Made by a program: the position numbers and the translations under genes
Origin: Actinomucor elegans
Taxonomy: Eukaryota; Mucoromycota; Mucoromycetes; Mucorales; Mucoraceae
Direction of reading: 5' to 3'
Length of the DNA stretch: 64,000 nt
NCBI GenBank assembly: GCA_026027325.1
Contig: JAMSLZ010000002.1
Span: 3,224,001 to 3,288,000 of the forward strand
The notes under the pieces: generated by a model
Told to the model about the DNA's origin: nothing
The model's database searches: none
The model's input: the letters and a program-made list of their open reading frames with translations, nothing else
Part shown: piece by piece, positions 58,530 through 64,000 of the stretch
Position numbering within the stretch: the stretch's first letter is position 1
How the letters are laid out: each line of letters opens with the position of its first letter

Positions 58530-58843
58530 TTTCGAGTTCCTATCTATAATTCTAAATAATAACTATGATGGATTTCATTGAAGGTCGCGAACCTCTTTAC
58601 CTTTTTGACATTTAAATTCAATAGGATTCAACCTTTTATCTCATTCTTACTAAACATCTATTTATCTCTATCAAATTTCTTAAGAATTTTTCATCTTGCT
58701 GTCTTTTTATGTCTCGAACCGAATGACTTGATGAATTATTAAGCTTTTTTTTTTTTACGTCTACAGGTATTACATTTCGCCAATATAATAGACAGCATTA
58801 TTCAAGCCCGATTTAGTTGGAATCTCCACAACCAAATTTTTCA
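58403..58843. repeat. long inverted repeat, 86-89 bp arms, ~265 bp apart
   Basis: Left arm 58403-58491; right arm 58758-58843. Read in the right-arm direction, the first ~69 bases (CGTCTACAGGTATTACATTT through TTTAGTTGGAATCTC) are identical. After that there is one 2-nt indel and one mismatch to the shared CACAACCAAATTTT end. The arms face each other with their homopolymers inward: 34 A (58492-58525) next to the left arm and 12 T (58745-58756) next to the right. The spacer is 5'-UTR or promoter-like (pyrimidine-rich, TTTAAATTC) with no coding content. It could be a foldback element or MITE, or a local inverted duplication. Confidence 0.9.
58492..58525. repeat. poly-A homopolymer (34 nt) at inverted-repeat arm
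   Basis: It is directly attached to the inner end of the left arm of the 58.4-58.8 kb inverted repeat. Confidence 0.9.
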
Positions 58844-58869
58844 GACCAAACAACATCAGTGTATCAGAT

Positions 58870-59036
58870 ATGAGTGATAAGTTCAAGAGTGTTAGTTGAA
58901 TACGACAATACCACTGTCCTTTAAGGGATGTTTGTGTATATTGCACAACACATTTTTGGCTGTACTAGTTGCAATCGCATTGAAGTTAATGGGTGTAGAA
59001 AAACTCGATTGTTTGGCACCGCAGGTAATTAAATAG
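58870..59036 (+). CDS. possible mini-gene for a 43-residue membrane protein (doubtful)
   Basis: ATG at 58870, exon 58870-58890, putative 35-nt intron (GTTAGT donor, TTTAAG acceptor), exon 58926-59036. The joined frame is MSDKFKS, then a hydrophobic helix (FLAVLVAIALKLMG) and a short tail with LDCLAPQVIK. The second exon could also continue through a GTAATT donor after CAPQ. The intron would be the shortest in the window. I do not recognise the protein; it may be a chance frame or the remnant of a larger gene. Confidence 0.25.
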
Positions 59037-59685
59037 GAAAATTTCGAAAAAAAATCTTTAAGAGCAATCTTTTTATAACAAAAAGATGAAAACTAATATA
59101 CAACCTTTCAACAGAGTTTATTTTAAACCTTATTAATAAATACAGCTTGAAAATGCTGTGTCATTTCAGAAAACACAACCAAAGTTTATAGAAAAGTGCT
59201 TTCTCGAAATCCTACAAAAGAACATAATTTAAACTCTAGTCACTTTGATTGGATATCGGCGATGAATTAGTAGAGGAAGAAGAAGAATGATCCAAAAAAA
59301 AAAAGTCAGACAAGTCTAGTCCGGGAACCTCCTAAATGGCTTGATTACTTGGAGTTGTGCTCGGAATTTCAGGCACATCTGCGCTAGTTTGGTCACACGA
59401 TAAACGATCTCTTTATTTCATTATTTCAATATAACAATAAGCAAATGAATTTGTTTAATGGTTTCAGATGCTCAACATATTGAGCCAGGCTTCCGTTCTA
59501 TTTGCAAAACTAATGGCCAGTTCCCCTTTTGAGGATGACGACAAGTCACAACGGGAATCTGTATGCGTCAAAAGGGCTCCCGACCCCGGCCGCCTATTGG
59601 AAAAAAAAAAAATTAAATAAAAAAAAAAGACAAAAGACAAAGGGTCTCTCCTTGTTTCTCTTCAAAAACTTTTTGCCATTCAATA
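59037..59685. other. intergenic upstream of the DUF1279 gene
   Basis: Mostly AT-rich, with a short GC-rich patch (about 59570-59595, GACCCCGGCCGCC) before an A-rich tract and a pyrimidine-rich leader just ahead of the ATG. No gene. Confidence 0.5.
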
Positions 59686-60348
59686 ATGTCGATGCGTTCA
59701 TTCACTTTTGTACGAAATGTGGTGTTGGGTAAAGGCATTGTCCCAGTATTGAGACCTTTGGCTCGAGTTACTCCCGGAATCAAAGTGAAGCCTATTATAA
59801 ATTACAACAAACCCATTCAAAGTCGATTCTATACCTCTGGTAAACATCAGCAAGCATCAAAAATATCCTCTATGGCTTCTTCACCTGAAATCATTCAAGC
59901 TGCCAAGGCAGAACCTAAGCCCTCGAAATTTAAGGAATTGACTCGAAAGTACGGCGCAGCTGGCATTGTTGTTTATCTTGCTGTCAGTTGTGTGGATTTG
60001 GGTGTTACCCTTGGTGTCATTCAACTAGTTGGCCTGGACAAAGTAAAAGTTTTGGAAAAGGGTGTTTTGGATGCAGTTTACAGTACTGGTGAGCGATTTG
60101 GCATGAAAAGAAAGGAACAAGTGGAGAATAAGCTGGTGACGGTGGATAGTGAAACTATTCATAGCGAAGATGATACCCCTTCGTTCGCGTCTGTCTTTAT
60201 CTTGGCTTATGGTATCCACAAGACTCTGCTATTGCCTGTCAGACTTGGTATTACTGCTGCAATCACACCTGCAATCGTGCGTAAAGTACATCAAATGGGC
60301 TGGGCTCGTTACTTTCCTAGACTCTTGGGCACTCCCAAAAAACCATAG
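59686..60348 (+). CDS. mitochondrial DUF1279/FAM210-family protein
   Basis: Single exon, 220 residues. The N-terminal ~50 residues are basic and free of acidic residues (MSMRSFTFVRNVVLGKG...), as in mitochondrial presequences. The DUF1279 domain follows: FKELTRKYGAAGIVVYLAVS leading into DLGVTLGVIQLVGLDK, one membrane-spanning helix, and the C-terminal ASVFILAYGIHKTLLLPVRL helix. In animals FAM210A/B sit in the inner mitochondrial membrane, and yeast Nat2-like members are mitochondrial. The molecular function is not settled. The second Met (residue 3) could also serve as start. Confidence 0.88.
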   Translation: MSMRSFTFVRNVVLGKGIVPVLRPLARVTPGIKVKPIINYNKPIQSRFYTSGKHQQASKISSMASSPEIIQAAKAEPKPSKFKELTRKYGAAGIVVYLAVSCVDLGVTLGVIQLVGLDKVKVLEKGVLDAVYSTGERFGMKRKEQVENKLVTVDSETIHSEDDTPSFASVFILAYGIHKTLLLPVRLGITAAITPAIVRKVHQMGWARYFPRLLGTPKKP

Positions 60349-60537
60349 AAAGTTTTTTTCTCATACCTCTTGTTACTTCTAATACTTTGCATCCTATAAA
60401 TTACGCGCCGCTAGCACATATACTATACACATAATTGTACAATAAACGATAACCAGACCAATAGAATAGATTAAATATGGAAAAGCTGCCAAATTAAAGA
60501 GTTATTATTTATTAAGATAGTAGTAAAAGATAAAAGC

Positions 60538-62049
60538 TTAATTCAATTGGAAGCGGTCAGCTTCAGTTGGGCAATAGACTTCAAGCGTTGAATTCCAAGT
60601 GATCTCTTTGGGTCGATTTGCCAATGGCAAAAAGAGTGTGTTCCATAATGCCTATAGAAGAAAGATTTAGTATCTTTTTTTTTTTCAAGAAAAAGCTGAT
60701 TTGTCAGTATTACCTTGGCTACGTACTGATGGCCCAAAGTGCTTGGGTGGAAACAATCAATGTTACTGTGCATAATAGAGTATATATATCAATGTTTGTT
60801 GTAGATAGATCACTTGAGTTCTGCTTTACCTCAAGCCTTGAACAGGGAAAGTGTCGACCTTTATATTAGCTGGCGAGAACATAACACCAAAGGAATCAGT
60901 CTGTAAAGATTGGAATTTTTTGGCAATGGCAGCCAACTGCTGGGTATAACCTAAACCAATCTATGAGTATTGTGCAAGCAAGCTATCCACTGACTTACCT
61001 GCTGAGACTTCATCCATCTTGGGCCGATATCTTTTATCTATTGCGCAAGGACATTCAACTTGGTTCACGATAAAGTCAGTATGTTTAAAAGGCTTGCAGT
61101 AATCTTGATCAGCAGTCACTGTATAGACTTCAGTGACATTAAAGGTTCCAACTAGACCAAACCAAAGTTAGTGAGTCCTTTGTTTCTACCTTTACTATTT
61201 ACTTACTAAGATTAACGAGGACTCGTGGCACTTTCTTTCTAATACGTTCAATTGCAGCTGTGACATGCTCACCATATTTTTTAGGGGTCAGCATAGGAAA
61301 GATGGTATCAATACAAGAAGCACATTGATCATTGCTGCCTATTTGCAAATTAATCATTTTCCAATCGTTTTGAAAGTTAATTCCTGGTGTAAATCTTAAG
61401 GCTAGTATGGTTGGAGTATAGATTTAGTATGGCATGTTATGTAGACATGTGTATTATATAAGGACCTGTAATAAGGTAATCGAGTTGATGATCCAAATTC
61501 ATAGCCATTGCAGCACTTTGTGCAGCATTTAATTTATCGAGTGAAGGACGATCTATGTAAATTGTAAGATATAGTTTCAAAAATCATATTTTTTCCCTAC
61601 ATTGGAAAGGTGGGCAAATCAAGCCATAACAGATTTCAACAAGGTGTTTACCAATAGATGCACCTTTCACCTTGGGGCTGTACCTTTTGATGAAATTGGG
61701 GACAGTGACAGCGCCAGCATCGCCACCTCCTCCGTAACTAACACCACGGTACTCATCTAAGCTCTTAATATCAATAATTGAAGTGCCTTGGATTCCTTCA
61801 GCGGCAAAACCAGCCATAATACTACGAATGTGTTAATGCCAGATGGATTGGGCTAAATCAAATGATTTACCTATCACCAAGAGCAGCAACCACCTTGATA
61901 TCATCAGGTCGAAGATCAGTGACATGTTTAGCAGGAGCAGATCTAGGCTTCAAAGCAGGGCACCCAGTAATAGTTGGGGCAGTCAGTGCTTGACTTGCCG
62001 AAATAAGCAGAGCAGCAACCAAAGTAAGTGATGTCCAGTTCACGTACAT
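60538..62049 (-). CDS. secreted GDSL-family phospholipase B-like lipase
   Basis: Eight exons: 61871-62049, 61652-61821, 61466-61552, 61207-61401, 60999-61151, 60830-60950, 60714-60765, 60538-60651, giving 356 residues. The signal peptide is MYVNWTSLTLVAALLISASQA. Esterase landmarks: block I GDS (LGDSIMAGF, split by intron 1), block III GSND (LQIGSNDQC), block V Asp/His in NIDCFHPSTLGHQYV. The Ser-Asp-His triad is therefore complete. The layout (GDSIMAGFAAEG, DCFHPS, paired Cys) is closest to the animal phospholipase B1 repeat type, so phospholipid or ester hydrolysis outside the cell is inferred. N-glycosylation sites occur in FNVTE and WNSTL. No single exon exceeds 65 codons, so the gene is only visible after joining. 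Confidence 0.92.
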
Positions 62050-64000
62050 AACAAATAGTGAAGAGGAATTGAAAGAGTTACTCTCAGTTTTTCTTATATA
62101 GAGAGAGGGAAGTCAAATAATGGACTATAGGAAATGACTAATTCTTTTCGCTCTTCTCCTATTACCTTTCACGTTTCTCTTGCAGGTTACACTTCAAAAT
62201 AGAACACTAGTATGAGCTGAAGCTAGTTTGTGACAATCATACGGCTAAGAGTTCTAATATCCTTCTACATTGAATCTCTCAGGGGAGTCTTCTGATTAGT
62301 AAATTGCATCTGTTTGTTCATAGCAATTTCTTGACCGCTGAAAGAGTAATCCTGCTAAGTTTCACTACCCTTTGTGTAATCGATATAAATTACATTGTGT
62401 ACCATAATACAGTAGTACAATCCAGGTTTTAAAAGATAATATGTCTGTTAACAGTGCCTTTATTGATTAGACGGTATCTCGAAATCCAGCAACATGCTAA
62501 TGATTACTTTCTCATAGCTGACTTCACATCATTATAGTCATTATTTTTAAAATTTATATATACTTTTCTTTCATTTGACGGATTTTAATTATGGCATAAT
62601 AATGATTGCTCGACCTAACTGCTCGATTAAACAATGTCATGTTGAATTCCAGAAGTTTATCAGACTCTCGATTTGTGAAACTATTGCACGGGATATGCTG
62701 TGAAGCCTTCACAAGGCATAATTCAAAGCGAACTGTCTAGAAGTAGAAGAAAGTTTTAGTCGCTGCATGGCAGTTTGAATGAATCAATTGCGAATTGAAA
62801 AACTTTTCATATCATAGAGAAGTGGTATAAACACTTTATAAGCAAACCAATTCAAACGCAGTTCTGGATATGTATATTTATATCTGCATTGCTTCTTCAT
62901 GGTTGCACTGTTGGCTTCCAGAACAAAAAACGGCATGTGAATATGCCTCCTATGCTGTACCTATAAATTTAAACGATCCCTCGTAACAAAGCTAGATTGG
63001 CGCCTGTTGACTTTGATTCACTTAATAATTGAAGTACCATATAATACCATCTAAACTTATCTGCTCTTAGAAGAACGAGTTTTAGAGTTGAACCGAAAGG
63101 GAAATATTTTTCGTGCACTGGCGGATAGGCTCAATATTTTAAGACCCTACCATAGTGCATAAAAATGCTAAATCGCGAAACAGGTTTGTATGAAAATTTT
63201 CTTTTAAGATGTACAGACTATTACTAAAATAAAGCAAACAATATCTCTGCATAATATTATAGCTCTATATTAAGCAACCATCATCATAAAGTTTGTGAAA
63301 GTCAAAATTTTGAGCATGCGCAATCAACTTTTTTGGATCAATTGCTTGACAATTGACAAAGACCCGCTGTGAAAAGCTCAATACTAGAAAGTATTTGTTT
63401 AAGCACAAACATTCATAACTATATTTGGCTTTTATATTTATCTATTAATGACGTTTTATTGGTATCTTGGATCTAGTGTTGTTAATGGCTAATTCATCTA
63501 CTGATTAAACTAGTTTTTCATATTTTTTTGAATAAAACTTTATCTTTGCTCTCTAAATTATTTGTGTTGACATTATATTATTTATTTAATTGTCAAATGC
63601 TATTTGCCTATTATAACTATAACATTTTGCCATTTTTTATCGTCCTTACACGTAACAGTATGCCAAAAGATATTCTGCACTAATGCAAAAAGTTTTAAAG
63701 GTGTCTACAAAGCTCTGTTTTCTGGAAAAAAATATATGAGTATTACAACATACTGTCTATGTAATTATATCACATAACATTAACACTAACTATATTACTG
63801 CATTATCAGATATCCACAGACCTGTGCGTAACCTTTTACCTCTTAATTACATTTTTATATAAATCTACACCTCTTCTCACGACAGCATATCAAATTGTCG
63901 TGTGCAGAGATATATGTTTTATATTTGGTTCCAATAAATGTGTACAAAAGAATATATATGAGATAAAAGGATACCTTTTATTGTTTTCCATTTCATTTGA
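62050..64000. other. intergenic to window end, nothing recognised
   Basis: AT-rich, no frame above noise and no strong repeat. The GDSL gene promoter should lie within the first few hundred bases (TATATAGAGAG stretch at 62096-62106). Confidence 0.5.

Overview
The window is nuclear DNA of a filamentous fungus, most likely an early-diverging one of the Mucoromycota (Mucorales type). The reasons are: AT-rich spacers; many short introns (mostly 46-75 nt) with GTAAGT/GTAWGT donors and CTAAY-like branch sites; a Grainyhead/CP2-type transcription factor and a C7orf25-like (DUF1308) protein; and a decayed Tc1/mariner-type transposase. The species cannot be named from sequence alone. There are no operons, rRNA or CRISPR, and I recognised no tRNA.

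Layout. 1-2103 (-): long-chain acyl-CoA synthetase, cut by the window edge. 3730-3976 (+): a two-exon gene for a 66-residue Cys-rich protein. 5433-6911 (-): C7orf25/DUF1308 protein. 7265-9011 (+): F-box/WD40 SCF receptor. 11833-12954 (+): type I membrane protein with a PPAY tail motif. 13167-15760 (-): Hsp110/Sse1 chaperone with a heat-shock-element-like promoter site. 18796-21705 (-): urease. 26200-28573 (+): Grainyhead/CP2 factor. 31331-33115 (+): cytochrome P450. 34171-34836 (-): Nas2/PSMD9. 35345-36391 (+): secreted His/Asp-rich protein with a probable GPI anchor. 37642-37996 (+): LSM6. 40755-42142 (+): class II FBP aldolase. 43698-46123 (+): GH29 alpha-L-fucosidase, tail to tail with BRF1 (46191-48697, -). 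49340-50420 (-): transposase relic. 50707-55663 (+): 21-exon DDB1/RSE1/CPSF-A/Mms1-type protein. 57391-58318 (-): ribose-5-phosphate isomerase. 58403-58843: near-perfect inverted repeat, followed by a doubtful mini-gene. 59686-60348 (+): mitochondrial DUF1279/FAM210 protein. 60538-62049 (-): secreted GDSL phospholipase-like enzyme.

The genes do not form one pathway. They are dispersed housekeeping functions: lipid activation, glycolysis and pentose phosphate, nitrogen assimilation, Pol III transcription, RNA decay or splicing, proteasome assembly and protein folding. A few surface or secreted proteins are mixed in. Exon models were joined by hand from reading frame, splice signals and family conservation, and every model closes in frame.

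The most notable non-genic signal is a diverged repeat family with a period of about 160-180 bp. It has four tandem clusters (about 16.7, 22.3, 29.0 and 56.0 kb) and scattered single copies in both orientations, always outside coding sequence. The second is the 86-89 bp inverted repeat at 58.4-58.8 kb, which could fold into a long hairpin. Long A/T homopolymers (19-44 nt) also recur in spacers and inside introns.
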